Assembly (NCBI RefSeq): GCF_038561955.2
Contig: NZ_CP138333.2
Coordinates: 2,294,001-2,358,000 of the forward strand
Reading direction: 5' to 3'
From: Salinicoccus sp. Bachu38
Lineage (GTDB): Bacteria > Bacillota > Bacilli > Staphylococcales > Salinicoccaceae
DNA: 64,000 nt
Shown here: positions 8,291 through 17,310 of the stretch, one piece after another
Layout of the letters: the number at the start of each line of letters is the position of its first letter
Position numbering within the stretch: the first letter of the stretch is position 1
Made by a program: the position numbers and the translations under genes
The notes under the pieces: generated by a model
Seen by the model: only the letters and a program-made list of their open reading frames with translations
What the model was told of the DNA's origin: nothing
Database searches by the model: none

Positions 8291-8318
8291 AAGCCTGGAA
8301 TTTTACTGTCCAGGCCTT
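8291..8318 (-). terminator. Terminator after FAH-family hydrolase
   Basis: Arms GCCTGGA and TCCAGGC around a loop of nine bases, followed on the minus strand by CTTTTC. It ends the FGE - sulfatase - hydrolase unit and separates it from the hydroxylase promoter region (8058-8331). Confidence 0.6.
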
Positions 8319-8331
8319 CTAAAAGCTTCAT

Positions 8332-9342
8332 TCAGGATGTTGCATTTATGCCTTCATTGCGTGTTCTGGGGGGTGCATCGCTTTGCGGCACGATCCTGTT
8401 CCGTTGCTCCCCAAGGTTGATCTTCCCATCGGCACTTCTGATTGCACATCGCACCAGGTCGCCATCCTTCAGGTACCTTCCATTGCCTGCCTGATCCTCG
8501 ACCATCATGTCGATCTTATCCTGTCCAGGCACCGCGAGGCTCGTCACTTTGCCGAGCAGCTCCGGTGTCAGGTTCATTGCGACCCCGCCCGTCGTTCCCG
8601 TCATGACAAGGTCGCCTCTTGAGAGGTCCATGATCTCAGAAAGCTCCATCAGCGTCTCTGCTGGCTTGAACAGAAGCTGGTCCGTATTCGCCGACTGGCG
8701 CAGTTCATCGTTGACCCACAGATCAAGTTCCAGTTCATTGATGAGTGGCACCTCCTCCCCATCGAGCAGATACAAATATGGACCTGTCGGACAGAATGTC
8801 CGATAGCTCTTGCCCTTCAGCCATTGGCCCTGAGGCAGCTGGATATCGCGGGCCGATATGTCATTGGTGATGACAAGGCCTGCCACATAATTATGAAGAT
8901 CGTCTTCTTTTATATCCGATGCCTCCGTGATTTCTGTCCCGATGACGAGACCAAGCTCTATCTCATAGTCCAGAAGCTTTATGCCTTCCGGACGGATGAC
9001 GTCTTCATAGGCACCGCACAGGGAACTGTCCGCCTTGCTGAAGATCATGTTGAATGGCGGGCGGGCCGCTTCCAGCCCCGACTCTTCACGGTGTGAGGAA
9101 TAGTTCGCCCCCTGACAGACGATTCTTGCCGGCTTGGTCACCGGGCTCAGAAGCTTCGCCTCGGCTGCCGGAAATGACTTGGCACTCCCTGAGGCCAGGA
9201 GGGTTTTCGCCTCATCTGGTCCTTCTTCAAGAAATGCATCCAGTGTGCGGGACGTATTGGCGAGTGGAATCACCTCCTCACCGGCCAGGGCACCCCACCT
9301 TGTTTCATCATCTTTTTCGTATCTTACAATATGGATTCCCAT
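8332..9342 (-). CDS. Fumarylacetoacetate hydrolase-family protein
   Basis: A 336-aa FAH-superfamily enzyme. It shows the metal-binding YEIELGLVIG (about 126-135), then GLVITNDISARDIQ, the GQWLKGKSYRTFCPTGP segment (about 174-190) typical of family members that act on 2-oxo or acylpyruvate-like acids, and the late DLVMTGTTGG. An N-terminal cap of about 70 residues precedes the catalytic domain. It ends 52 bases from the sulfatase start and is co-oriented with it. In this context it may process a ring-cleavage-derived oxo acid, but the substrate (acylpyruvate, fumarylpyruvate, homoprotocatechuate-pathway acids or other) cannot be read from sequence. GAGGAG is present upstream of ATG. Confidence 0.8.
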   Translation of the reverse strand: MGIHIVRYEKDDETRWGALAGEEVIPLANTSRTLDAFLEEGPDEAKTLLASGSAKSFPAAEAKLLSPVTKPARIVCQGANYSSHREESGLEAARPPFNMIFSKADSSLCGAYEDVIRPEGIKLLDYEIELGLVIGTEITEASDIKEDDLHNYVAGLVITNDISARDIQLPQGQWLKGKSYRTFCPTGPYLYLLDGEEVPLINELELDLWVNDELRQSANTDQLLFKPAETLMELSEIMDLSRGDLVMTGTTGGVAMNLTPELLGKVTSLAVPGQDKIDMMVEDQAGNGRYLKDGDLVRCAIRSADGKINLGEQRNRIVPQSDAPPRTRNEGINATS

Positions 9343-9393
9343 GCTGCTTGCTCCTCTCGATTTTCATCAGTAATGCGCACTTTCTTTGAATCA

Positions 9394-11673
9394 CTACTTG
9401 GCCAGAATATGTTCGCTTTCTTCAAAGTCGAATATGACTTTTTCAATTTCACCGGTGAACGGGAAGTTTTCTTCATCTGCATAATCCGGACTCACGGGAT
9501 AGAGCAGATCCTTGCCGATGTCCATGCCTTCGAAGGAAGCTTTCAGTGGCAGTGTCTCCATCTCCGCTTCCCCGACAGGCTCATCGTTCAGGAACAGGGT
9601 GCCTGTGCCCTGGTTCTTGCCTGTATTTTCAAATGTGAACTCTACCGTATTCTTCCCTTCAGGAATGCTTTCATCAGAAGAGATTTTGTATCTGTCCGCC
9701 CCGTTATGGTTCTCGTAGTGGAGTGCACCATCCTTTACGTAGAAGGTGTAGCCGCTCTTGTCGTTGCCGAGTGCGAGCAGTACGCCTTCATCACTTTCTT
9801 CGACATCCACCGGAATCGTTATTCTATAGTTGCGGTCCAACGTCAGTGGAGCTGCGGATTCGCTGATATGCGACATTCCTGGATAGTATACGAATGTTTC
9901 ACGGGAACGCAGGTTGCCTTCCGGCAGGTTGCCCAGCCCCTCAAGGAAATTTTCGGAAATCGGCAGCACGCCATTCTTTTCTGCTTCGACATGCCATATG
10001 TCGACAAGCTGTGAAACCTTTTCCGGATGCTGGTCTGCAACATCATTCAATTCCGAGAAATCTTCTGTCGTATTGTAGAGTGACCACCGGTCGTCGTCAA
10101 AGTCGGTACCTGGCTCATGCTGGGAGACGGCTTTCCATCCCTCATGATAGAGTGTCCGCTTTCCACTGAGTTCGAAGTATTGTGTATTCTTGCCCGTATC
10201 CGCTTCCGGGTCATCGAAACTTTCCGCAAAGCTTGTACCTGTGACTGGCATCTGCTCGATGCCGCCTATTTCCCCGGATGGCTCGATGCCAAGGACGTCA
10301 TAGACTGTGGCGGTGATATCACTGACATGTGTAAACTGGCTCCTGACTTCACCCTTCGACTCGATGCCTTCCGGCCAGTGGACGATCATCGGTACGCGTA
10401 TACCACCCGCATGGGTCGACCCCTTGAAGTTTGGAAATGGCGTATTGCTCACCTGTGACCAGCCGGAAGGATAGTCGCTGTTCGTCTCTCCACTGCCGAT
10501 CTGGTCATATTTTTCATTGATTTCATCAAGGTCTTCCGGCAGCTTATTGTAGGCACGCGCCTGATTTGTCGCCCCATTCGGTCCGCCCGAGAAGCTTGCG
10601 CCATTGTCGGAGATGAAGACGATCATCGTGTTGTCGAGCTCTCCCATCTCCTCCAGTGAATCCACGAGTTTTCCGACCTGTTCATCCGTATGTGTAAGGA
10701 AGCCGGCGTATGTCTCCATGAATCTGGTATAGACCTTCTTCTGATCCTCGCTCAAAGTATCCCATGCCGGGACGCCCTCAGCACGCGGCGCGAGTTCAGC
10801 ATCCTCAGGAATGATTCCAAGTTCCTTCTGACTTTCGAACCGCTCTTTGCGTATTACGTCCCATCCTGCATCATACTCCCCTTCATACATTTCGATGTAT
10901 TCCTCCGCAACCTGATGCGGCATATGCTGCGCACCAAATCCGAGATACATGAAGAAAGGGTCGTCCGGACGGATGGATATATGGTCGGTCACATACTGTT
11001 CGGCATTGCCGATGATATCCTCCGAGTAGTGGTAGTCCTCTGCATCAGGCAGCGGGACGGCACTGTTGTCCCTGAACAGCTCAGGGCGGAACTGGTCGGA
11101 TGAATCCTCCAGGTTTCCATAGTACCGGTCGAATCCTTTGCCGAGCGGCCACCTTTCATAGGGACCGGCTGCAGAAAGTTCTGTTGTCGGTGTAATATGC
11201 CATTTGCCGACACCGAAGTTCGTGTAGTCATTTTCTGCCAGCACTTCAGTGACGAAGCCCGCTTCATCCGGAATGGCTCCCCGGCTGTTCGGGTATTTCT
11301 CTCCAAAATCAAAGTTTGCCACGTTGCCCATGCCCACCGCATGCGGGTTCCTGCCCGTCAGCAGGGAGGCGCGCGTCGGTGAACACACCGGCGCCGTGTG
11401 GAAATTGTTATATCTTAACCCGTTTTCCGCCAGTGCATCGATATTGTCGGTGTTGATTTCAGAGCCGAAGCTGCCAAGATCCGAAAAGCCGGCATCATCG
11501 AGCACTATGTACATCACGTTTGTCTTCTCAGGAGTGTCTTCCGCCACCTTGCCGCCTTTGTCCATTCCCGGGCCCCCCGCCCCCGAGGCAATCAGCGAGG
11601 CTGCCAGTGTCGTTGCCGTAAGCTTTGAAAATTTGTCCAGATACTTCCTCCAAGGATAGTCTTTTCCCATCAT
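9394..11673 (-). CDS. Secreted Cys-type arylsulfatase
   Basis: A 759-aa type I sulfatase that hydrolyses sulfate esters. The signature CSPTRASLLTGR (97-108) holds Cys97, the residue oxidised to formylglycine, and DD59-60 begins the metal site. The N-terminus (MMGKDYPWRKYLDKFSK then a hydrophobic Ala/Ser/Leu run to about residue 33) looks like a signal peptide without a clear cleavage or lipobox site; there is no twin-arginine motif. The C-terminal part from about 570 resembles the beta-rich tail of large PAS/AtsA-like arylsulfatases. The required maturase is encoded just upstream. Its position beside phenol-degrading genes suggests it frees phenols from aryl sulfates, which is inference. Confidence 0.9.
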   Translation of the reverse strand: MMGKDYPWRKYLDKFSKLTATTLAASLIASGAGGPGMDKGGKVAEDTPEKTNVMYIVLDDAGFSDLGSFGSEINTDNIDALAENGLRYNNFHTAPVCSPTRASLLTGRNPHAVGMGNVANFDFGEKYPNSRGAIPDEAGFVTEVLAENDYTNFGVGKWHITPTTELSAAGPYERWPLGKGFDRYYGNLEDSSDQFRPELFRDNSAVPLPDAEDYHYSEDIIGNAEQYVTDHISIRPDDPFFMYLGFGAQHMPHQVAEEYIEMYEGEYDAGWDVIRKERFESQKELGIIPEDAELAPRAEGVPAWDTLSEDQKKVYTRFMETYAGFLTHTDEQVGKLVDSLEEMGELDNTMIVFISDNGASFSGGPNGATNQARAYNKLPEDLDEINEKYDQIGSGETNSDYPSGWSQVSNTPFPNFKGSTHAGGIRVPMIVHWPEGIESKGEVRSQFTHVSDITATVYDVLGIEPSGEIGGIEQMPVTGTSFAESFDDPEADTGKNTQYFELSGKRTLYHEGWKAVSQHEPGTDFDDDRWSLYNTTEDFSELNDVADQHPEKVSQLVDIWHVEAEKNGVLPISENFLEGLGNLPEGNLRSRETFVYYPGMSHISESAAPLTLDRNYRITIPVDVEESDEGVLLALGNDKSGYTFYVKDGALHYENHNGADRYKISSDESIPEGKNTVEFTFENTGKNQGTGTLFLNDEPVGEAEMETLPLKASFEGMDIGKDLLYPVSPDYADEENFPFTGEIEKVIFDFEESEHILAK

Positions 11674-11707
11674 ATTGCTCCCTTCGTTTGTTCAATCTTG
11701 ATACACG

Positions 11708-12700
11708 CTACTGCCTGATATCGGTGACACAGCGGAAACCGATGTTCCCGCTCGCACTGTCCGGCGTATTCCTCGTCCGGGCCGCGACCCGGTACCGGTT
11801 GCAGTAGGAATCATGGCACAGGTATGAACCGCCCCGCATAATCCGGAAGTCCCCCTTCTTCGGCCCTTGCGGATTGTTCTTTCCGCCACGGTTCTTTGTA
11901 CTTTTCGCAAACCAGTCGGCACACCATTCCCAGACATTGCCGACAGTATTGTGGAGGCCGTAGCCATTGGGCGGAAAAGCGGCTGCAGGCGCAGTGCCCA
12001 AATGGCCGTCTGCTTTCGTATTCGTCTTCGGAAACCCCCCCTGCCAGATGTTGCAGCGGTGCTCACCGTCCGGCGTCAGTTCATCCCCCCACGGGTACAG
12101 CTTCTGCTCCAGACCACCGCGTGCTGCGAACTCCCATTCCGCTTCCGTCGGCAGCCTTTTGCCCGCCCATTCCGCATAGGCTGCCGCATCGTTCCATGAG
12201 ACATGGACGACCGGATGGTCCATCCGACTCTCTACATTCGAATCCGGTCCTTCGGGATGCTTCCAGCATGCCCCCTGGACGACCAGCCACCATGGCGTAT
12301 TCGGAACGACCCGCTTTACCCTGCGCTTTGTCCGGTCGCTGACGAACTGATAGAAGACGAATGACCACCCGAACTTCTCCGCTTCCGTCACATAGCCGGT
12401 GTCTTCGATGAATGTGCTGAAGGCTTCATTCGTCACAGCATGCACATCCATATGGAACGGATCGACCTTCACCCGTCTTGCTGGTCCCTCGCCATCATCC
12501 GGATAGCCCTCCCTGCCGTTCGTGCCCATAAGGAATGCGCCACCTGGTATGTACACCTGTTCAACCGCTGTCCCGGCTCCTTTCACTGAAGGTGCACGGC
12601 TCGCGTTCCCTGCATCATGAGATGCCACTTCATCGTCCATCACCATGATGTCACTCCGGTTCACACTGCAGCAGCAGTGTGAAGTATTGCTTTCATCCAT
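11708..12700 (-). CDS. Formylglycine-generating enzyme (sulfatase maturase)
   Basis: A 330-aa FGE/SUMF1-family protein that oxidises the sulfatase Cys to formylglycine aerobically with copper. The family core starts at [13 protein letters not shown] (about 49-61), runs through [35 protein letters not shown], and ends in [15 protein letters not shown], where Cys295 and Cys300 match the two copper/active-site cysteines of human and actinobacterial FGE. A Cys triplet occurs near the N-terminus (residues 9-11). Many FGE-like proteins lack the cysteines and do other chemistry; this one keeps both, so it should be active. The sulfatase gene follows after 34 bases, its obvious client. GGGGGG precedes ATG. 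Confidence 0.92.
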   Translation of the reverse strand: MDESNTSHCCCSVNRSDIMVMDDEVASHDAGNASRAPSVKGAGTAVEQVYIPGGAFLMGTNGREGYPDDGEGPARRVKVDPFHMDVHAVTNEAFSTFIEDTGYVTEAEKFGWSFVFYQFVSDRTKRRVKRVVPNTPWWLVVQGACWKHPEGPDSNVESRMDHPVVHVSWNDAAAYAEWAGKRLPTEAEWEFAARGGLEQKLYPWGDELTPDGEHRCNIWQGGFPKTNTKADGHLGTAPAAAFPPNGYGLHNTVGNVWEWCADWFAKSTKNRGGKNNPQGPKKGDFRIMRGGSYLCHDSYCNRYRVAARTRNTPDSASGNIGFRCVTDIRQ

Positions 12701-12753
12701 CTGAATCCCCCCTGGTCCTTGAGTAATTTCGCAAACTCTGCATCACCTCCGCT

Positions 12754-12767
12754 TGTAAGCGCTACCA
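12754..12767. promoter_or_regulatory. cre site (CcpA operator)
   Basis: TGTAAGCGCTACCA matches TGWAARCGYTWNCW completely. It is about 55 bases upstream of the formylglycine-generating enzyme start. It shares its first ten bases with the site at 8082-8095, implying parallel catabolite repression of the sulfatase unit and the catechol unit. Confidence 0.68.
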
Positions 12768-12892
12768 ATAATAATCAGAATTTTCACTGATTTATTTAAC
12801 TATAGGCATACGCAATTTTTAAGGAAACATAGATTAGGTACTAAATTTCTCACTTTTTTAGTATGTATATGGTGAATACTCCACTTTATAAA

Positions 12893-12923
12893 ATAAAAAT
12901 CCCCATGCTTCCATTGCATGGGG
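12893..12923 (-). terminator. Terminator after aldose epimerase
   Basis: CCCCATGC and GCATGGGG pair around a seven-base loop. On the minus strand the hairpin is followed by ATTTTTATTTTAT. It ends the aldose 1-epimerase transcript. Confidence 0.8.
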
Positions 12924-12929
12924 TATGCC

Positions 12930-13937
12930 CTAGTCTTCCACGCTGAATCTGAATACCGTCTCCCGCCTGTAGTCTCCGCTTGTTTCGATGCCGAAGCCGA
13001 GATCCAGGTGCACTGCAGCCGGCGAAGCTTGCGCCTCCATGCAGAAGCCCATATATTTTTGCGGCTTTCTGTCTGCGAGCGGCAGACCGTCATCCAGGTT
13101 GTTGCCCGTATAGAACACAAGTCCCGGGAAGTCGGTTTCCAGAGTGACTTTCCGTCCGCTCTCCGGTTCATACACTTCAAAATGATCCTTTCCTTCATAT
13201 AGGAAGTAATGGTCAAATCCGCCATTCGCCAATTTCAGTTGGGGATCTTCGCTCTCGAACACTTCCTGCAGACGCCTGTCGGCACCAAGATCGAACATTC
13301 CTTCACACGGCTCGACGGACACAGGTATCAGCTCTTCATCCATCTTCAGATAGCGTGAAGCACTGCTCTTTACGAAGTGGTTCCCGATTGTACGCGCCGG
13401 ATCACCGTTCAGGTTGAAGTAGACATGGTTGGTCGGTGCCACGGCTGTAGGCCCTTCACTCCCGACTTCATACTCGAGCTTCAGTGCATCATCCTCCCCG
13501 AGGGAATAGAGGATGCTGATTTCGGGGTGCCATGGGTAATCGTCGACCGATATGGTGAACTTCACCTTTTCGACGCCCGCTTCTTCGACGACTGTACTCT
13601 TCCACACCTTGTTCTGTACACCAACCTCTCCGCTATGGAGCGTGTGGTTTCCATCGTTGCTGTCGAAACGATACTTCTGCCCCTCCACTTCGATTTCTGC
13701 ACCCCTCACCCTGCCGGCAATCGGTGCAATGGTCGCACCGAGCAGATGGAGATTGCCCCGGTATTCCTCGAGGGAATCATTGCGCAGCACGACATTGCTG
13801 AAGTCCCCATTCCGGTCCGGCACATGGATTCCGGTGATGCTCGCCCCGATATTCAATAGCTCGACCTTCATGCCCGTGCTGTTTTCCATTAAGTATTCCA
13901 CAATTCCATCCTGATGCTTCTTTTCAGTGATTTTCAT
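12930..13937 (-). CDS. galM: Aldose 1-epimerase (mutarotase)
   Basis: A 335-aa galactose mutarotase-like protein that interconverts alpha and beta anomers of hexoses. Visible family features are the early NIGASI and GATIAPIAGRV (about 67-77, substrate-contact Arg), the NDGNHTLHSG segment with a conserved His, PTNHVYFNL with the catalytic His, and GFCMEAQASPAAVH near the end with the catalytic Glu. I start at ATG 13937 because GAGGAG lies seven bases before it; the in-frame ATG at 13952 lacks a ribosome site. It is monocistronic, between the sulfatase unit and glnA. Confidence 0.9.
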   Translation of the reverse strand: MKITEKKHQDGIVEYLMENSTGMKVELLNIGASITGIHVPDRNGDFSNVVLRNDSLEEYRGNLHLLGATIAPIAGRVRGAEIEVEGQKYRFDSNDGNHTLHSGEVGVQNKVWKSTVVEEAGVEKVKFTISVDDYPWHPEISILYSLGEDDALKLEYEVGSEGPTAVAPTNHVYFNLNGDPARTIGNHFVKSSASRYLKMDEELIPVSVEPCEGMFDLGADRRLQEVFESEDPQLKLANGGFDHYFLYEGKDHFEVYEPESGRKVTLETDFPGLVFYTGNNLDDGLPLADRKPQKYMGFCMEAQASPAAVHLDLGFGIETSGDYRRETVFRFSVED

Positions 13938-14159
13938 ATCCATTCTCCTCATCCTGCCTTATCATATTAGGAAGTATACCCGGAATCCGCCAATGCAACC
14001 TGCAGATTTCCCTTTCACTTCATAAAGATACTCGGAATTTTTCACACACAGAAAAATCTGTTTATTATTTTTACGTTTAGCCTTTCAATGTTAAGGTTAA
14101 AGAGTATGGAATAGTGTCCAAAATCAAAGGCACAAAAATTTTAGGAGCGTGTTTACTTT

Positions 14160-15494
14160 ATGAGTGAGTACTCGAGGGAAGATATTTTAAGGATTGCGGA
14201 AAGTGAAAATGTCAGGTTCGTCAGACTGCAGTTCACTGACATTCTGGGCACAATCAAAAATGTGGAAATACCAGCCAGTCAGCTTGAGAAGGCGCTTGAC
14301 GGTGAAGCGATGTTCGACGGCTCCTCCATCGAAGGTTTTGTCAGGCTGGAAGAATCCGATATGTACCTGAAACCCGACCTGGATACTTGGGTGATCTTCC
14401 CATGGGAGCACAACGGCAAGAGAATCGCCAGACTGATCTGTGATGTATATGACATCGACGGCAACCCTTTCGAAGGAGATCCACGATCAAATCTGAAAAG
14501 GGTCGTCAAGGAAATGGAGGAAATGGGCTATGAAGGCATGAATCTTGGTGCCGAGCCGGAATTCTTCCTCTTCAAGCTCGATAGAAACGGTAATCCGACT
14601 ACGGAACCGAGTGATGAGGGCGGCTACTTCGACTTGGCTGCAATGGATGACGGCGAGGAATGCCGTCGTGAAATCTCGCGCACATTGGAAGAGATGGGCT
14701 TCGAAGTCGAGATGTTCCACCATGAAAACGCCCCGGGACAGCAAGAGATCAGCTTCAAGTATGCAGACGCCGTCACATCTTCCGACAACCTGCAGACATT
14801 CAAGCTGGTCGCAAAAACAATCGCGAGACGCTATAACCTGCATGCGACATTCATGCCGAAGCCTCTCTATGGACACCCGGGAAGCGGCATGCACTATAAC
14901 GTCTCCCTCTTCCGCGATGGACAGAACGTCTTCTATGACGAAAACGACGAATTCGGCCTCAGCAAGGAGATGCGCCACTTCATGGCGGGGCTGCTGCTCC
15001 ATGCCAGAGGATATACCGCCGTCTGCAACCCGCTCGTCAACTCCTACAAGCGTCTGCAGTCCGGCTTTGAGGCACCGAAGTACATCGCATGGAGCGGACG
15101 CAACCGTTCGCCGCTCCTCAGAATTCCTTCCACACGCGGTGCGGCGACACGTGCAGAAGTACGGTCACTCGATCCCTCCGCAAATCCGTACCTTGCGACC
15201 GCAGCCATCCTGAAAGCGGGGCTCGAAGGTGTCCGCAACGAAACCGAGCTCGATACACCAGTCGACGAGAACATCTACGAGATGACGAAGAAGCAGAGGG
15301 ATGTCGAAAACATCGAAGATCTGCCGACGACGCTCTATACCGCACTCAAGGCACTGAAGGAAGACACCGTCATCCAGGAAGCGCTCGGCAAGCACATCTA
15401 CAAGCAGTTCTATGACAACAAGACGCTCGAATGGCAGATGTACAGCTCACAGATTACCGAGTGGGAACTCGATGAATACCTGACGCAACACTAG
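14160..15494 (+). CDS. glnA: Glutamine synthetase, type I-alpha
   Basis: The 444-aa protein matches the short GSI-alpha class of Firmicutes and forms glutamine from glutamate, ammonia and ATP as a cytoplasmic dodecamer. Motifs seen: FDGSSIEGF (51-59), the metal-binding GAEPEFFLF (about 129-137), [11 protein letters not shown] (about 182-192), [12 protein letters not shown] (about 237-248), and NRSPLLRIP. The adenylylation-loop tyrosine of GSI-beta enzymes is absent as expected. TAGGAG precedes ATG. No glnR lies beside it, unlike the usual glnRA pair, and no clear GlnR/TnrA box was found in the 220 bases upstream. Confidence 0.96.
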   Translation: MSEYSREDILRIAESENVRFVRLQFTDILGTIKNVEIPASQLEKALDGEAMFDGSSIEGFVRLEESDMYLKPDLDTWVIFPWEHNGKRIARLICDVYDIDGNPFEGDPRSNLKRVVKEMEEMGYEGMNLGAEPEFFLFKLDRNGNPTTEPSDEGGYFDLAAMDDGEECRREISRTLEEMGFEVEMFHHENAPGQQEISFKYADAVTSSDNLQTFKLVAKTIARRYNLHATFMPKPLYGHPGSGMHYNVSLFRDGQNVFYDENDEFGLSKEMRHFMAGLLLHARGYTAVCNPLVNSYKRLQSGFEAPKYIAWSGRNRSPLLRIPSTRGAATRAEVRSLDPSANPYLATAAILKAGLEGVRNETELDTPVDENIYEMTKKQRDVENIEDLPTTLYTALKALKEDTVIQEALGKHIYKQFYDNKTLEWQMYSSQITEWELDEYLTQH

Positions 15495-15512
15495 AGATTG
15501 CTGCTCCACACA

Positions 15513-15553
15513 GAAGACCGCCGGTTGGAATGATTTCCAACCGGCGGTCTTTC
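15513..15553. terminator. Bidirectional terminator
   Basis: GAAGACCGCCGGTTGGAA and TTCCAACCGGCGGTCTTTC pair around a four-base loop with T and A tracts on the two sides. It lies between the convergent glutamine synthetase and TauE/SafE-family genes. Confidence 0.9.
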
Positions 15554-15571
15554 ATTTTCAAGCCTGTACCC

Positions 15572-16318
15572 CTATCTGATGAACAGTATGATCGCAAAGA
15601 AGATGATTGCGAAAATCAATATCCTTTCCAGCAACTTGTCCGGCAGGATGCTCGCATACCTGCCGCCGATGGAACCGCCGATGGCGGAACCGATGGAGAG
15701 TGCGATGGCGAATTTCCAGCTGATCAGGTCGTTGAAGATGAAGACGAAAGTCGATATTGAAATATAGATGGCAATGACGAGCGTCTTGATGCCATGCATT
15801 TCCGACATCGGTATCCTCGGGATGAGCATGAGCAGTGTCAGACTGATAAAGAAGCCGACCCCTGCCTGGAGTGCACCACCATATATGCCGATCAGGATGA
15901 ATGCGACTGCCAGCAATGGGATGGAAATCTTCGGATTGAACTTTCCTTTTATGTAGCGCTGCGGCTTGATGATGAGCAGGACTGCGAAAATGACCATGAA
16001 TGTGGCCAGCAGGGTATCGAATGTATCGTCTGCGATGTTGACGGCAATGCGTGCGCCATAGATCGAGGCGATGGTCGTCGGAATCGCAAGGAGCAGGCCG
16101 AACCGCCAATTCAGGTGCCCATTCTTATGGAACTGGTACAGTGCGAATCCATTCTGGAACAAGATGGCGATCCGGTTCGTCCCGTTCGCCACATTGGAGG
16201 GCAGACCGAAGAATATCAGCATCGGCAGTGTGAGCATGGAACCGCCTGCTGAGACGATGTTGATGAAGCCAACGACGATGCCGACGGCAAGTATTGCGAT
16301 GAGTGACACTATTTCCAT
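15572..16318 (-). CDS. TSUP (TauE/SafE) family membrane transporter
   Basis: A 248-aa integral membrane protein with about seven to eight hydrophobic segments. The N-terminal half has GFINIVSAGGSMLTLPML, the hallmark glycine-rich loop of the TSUP family, and the second half repeats it in part (IGIYGGALQAGVGFF). Family members export sulfite, sulfoacetate or other small organosulfur anions. A sulfite role would fit the sulfatase and possible sulfonate genes nearby, but they are not in one operon and the family has several substrates. Convergent to glnA. Confidence 0.85.
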   Translation of the reverse strand: MEIVSLIAILAVGIVVGFINIVSAGGSMLTLPMLIFFGLPSNVANGTNRIAILFQNGFALYQFHKNGHLNWRFGLLLAIPTTIASIYGARIAVNIADDTFDTLLATFMVIFAVLLIIKPQRYIKGKFNPKISIPLLAVAFILIGIYGGALQAGVGFFISLTLLMLIPRIPMSEMHGIKTLVIAIYISISTFVFIFNDLISWKFAIALSIGSAIGGSIGGRYASILPDKLLERILIFAIIFFAIILFIR

Positions 16319-16430
16319 ATGACCGCTTCTTTCTTTTAATCTTTGCCTTTATGAAACGCTTTTAAGGTTCAAGCATAATCATATCAGCTTTATATGCAAA
16401 ATACACCGGGGTGGCCATAATTTATAAGAA

Positions 16431-16467
16431 GGACAGGGGCAAAGACTGCGATAAGACGCCCCTGTCC
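16431..16467. terminator. Hairpin, possible terminator of the HAD gene
   Basis: GGACAGGGGC and GCCCCTGTCC form a ten-base stem with a 17-base loop just past the stop of the dehalogenase-like gene. No good T-run follows on the minus strand, so termination may be weak or factor-assisted. Confidence 0.45.
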
Positions 16468-16477
16468 CTTCATATGC

Positions 16478-17134
16478 CTAAAACCATTCGAGTATGCCAT
16501 TCAGATCCGTATATGCCCGGTCGGGCTGGATATCCAACGTTTCAGGCTGCTGCCGGCCACGGTTGATCCATGCCGTATGGAAACCGAAGCTCGCCGCGCC
16601 CATGATGTCCCATGAATTCGATGACATGAAGAGCACTTCCTCCCTTTCCACATCCAATCGATCCAGTGCATGGGCATAGGCGGCAGCAGCCGGCTTGTAC
16701 TGCTTGATTTCATCTGCACTGATGACCATATCGATATTACCGGCAATCCCGGAACCGCTGACGAGCGGGCGAATCATGTTTTCCGAGCCGTTCGAGAATA
16801 CGACACGCTGTTTATCCGATAGCTTCTCGAGCACATCTTCCACCTCTTCAAACAATTCAAGTTCCAGATAGGCATCCATCAGCATATCTTCACTTTCCTT
16901 TGTAAGGCTTGCCCCTTCCGACTTGCATGCGTACCGCAGTGCCTCCCGGGTCACTTCATCAAATGGCCGGTACCGTCCCATCAGCTGCCTCTGGAAAAAA
17001 TACTCCAGCTGCTTCTTCCGCCAGGTCACACTGATCGCCTCCCCCTTCTCCGGGAAAACCGAGTCGCATGCCGCCTTCACCGAATGAACATCGTACAATG
17101 TGCCATATGCATCGAACACCAGTGCCTTGATCAT
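16478..17134 (-). CDS. HAD hydrolase, L-2-haloacid dehalogenase type II-like
   Basis: A 218-aa HAD-superfamily protein. Motif I is VFDAYGTLYD with nucleophile Asp8; WRKKQLEYFF carries the conserved Arg of type II dehalogenases; SNGSENM is motif II; KPAAAAY provides the motif III Lys; and SSNSWDIMGAASFGF has the Ser-Asn-Asp set. This set is shared with 2-haloacid dehalogenases, so hydrolytic dehalogenation of short 2-halo acids is possible, though many homologues are untested phosphatases. ATG 17134 was chosen because GGGGA lies seven bases upstream; longer in-frame starts have no ribosome site. Confidence 0.78.
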   Translation of the reverse strand: MIKALVFDAYGTLYDVHSVKAACDSVFPEKGEAISVTWRKKQLEYFFQRQLMGRYRPFDEVTREALRYACKSEGASLTKESEDMLMDAYLELELFEEVEDVLEKLSDKQRVVFSNGSENMIRPLVSGSGIAGNIDMVISADEIKQYKPAAAAYAHALDRLDVEREEVLFMSSNSWDIMGAASFGFHTAWINRGRQQPETLDIQPDRAYTDLNGILEWF

Positions 17135-17310
17135 AACCAATCCCCTTCCGCAATTCATGATGCTTTACAGCTACCCTACATGCCCCCATGCAAACACAGA
17201 AATGTCGGCATCATTTAAAAACATGAAAAACATACTGATATAGGAATAGTTTACCTGTATTACGGTTATAAGAAAGGAAGCGCAGAAATAGGCAACAGGA
17301 GGTGACCTGG

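Noticed and set aside
14040-14159. Possible GlnR/TnrA box before glnA
   Set aside because: The TTAAGGTTAA stretch does not give the TGTNA-N7-TNACA arrangement.
16478-17134. Firm claim of haloacid degradation
   Set aside because: Dehalogenase-type residues are present, but there is no transporter or other halo-acid gene beside it, and family members often have other roles.
17220-17305. Sigma-B-type promoter (GTTTAC ... GGTTAT) before the membrane protein
   Set aside because: The spacing of nine bases is too short for the known consensus.
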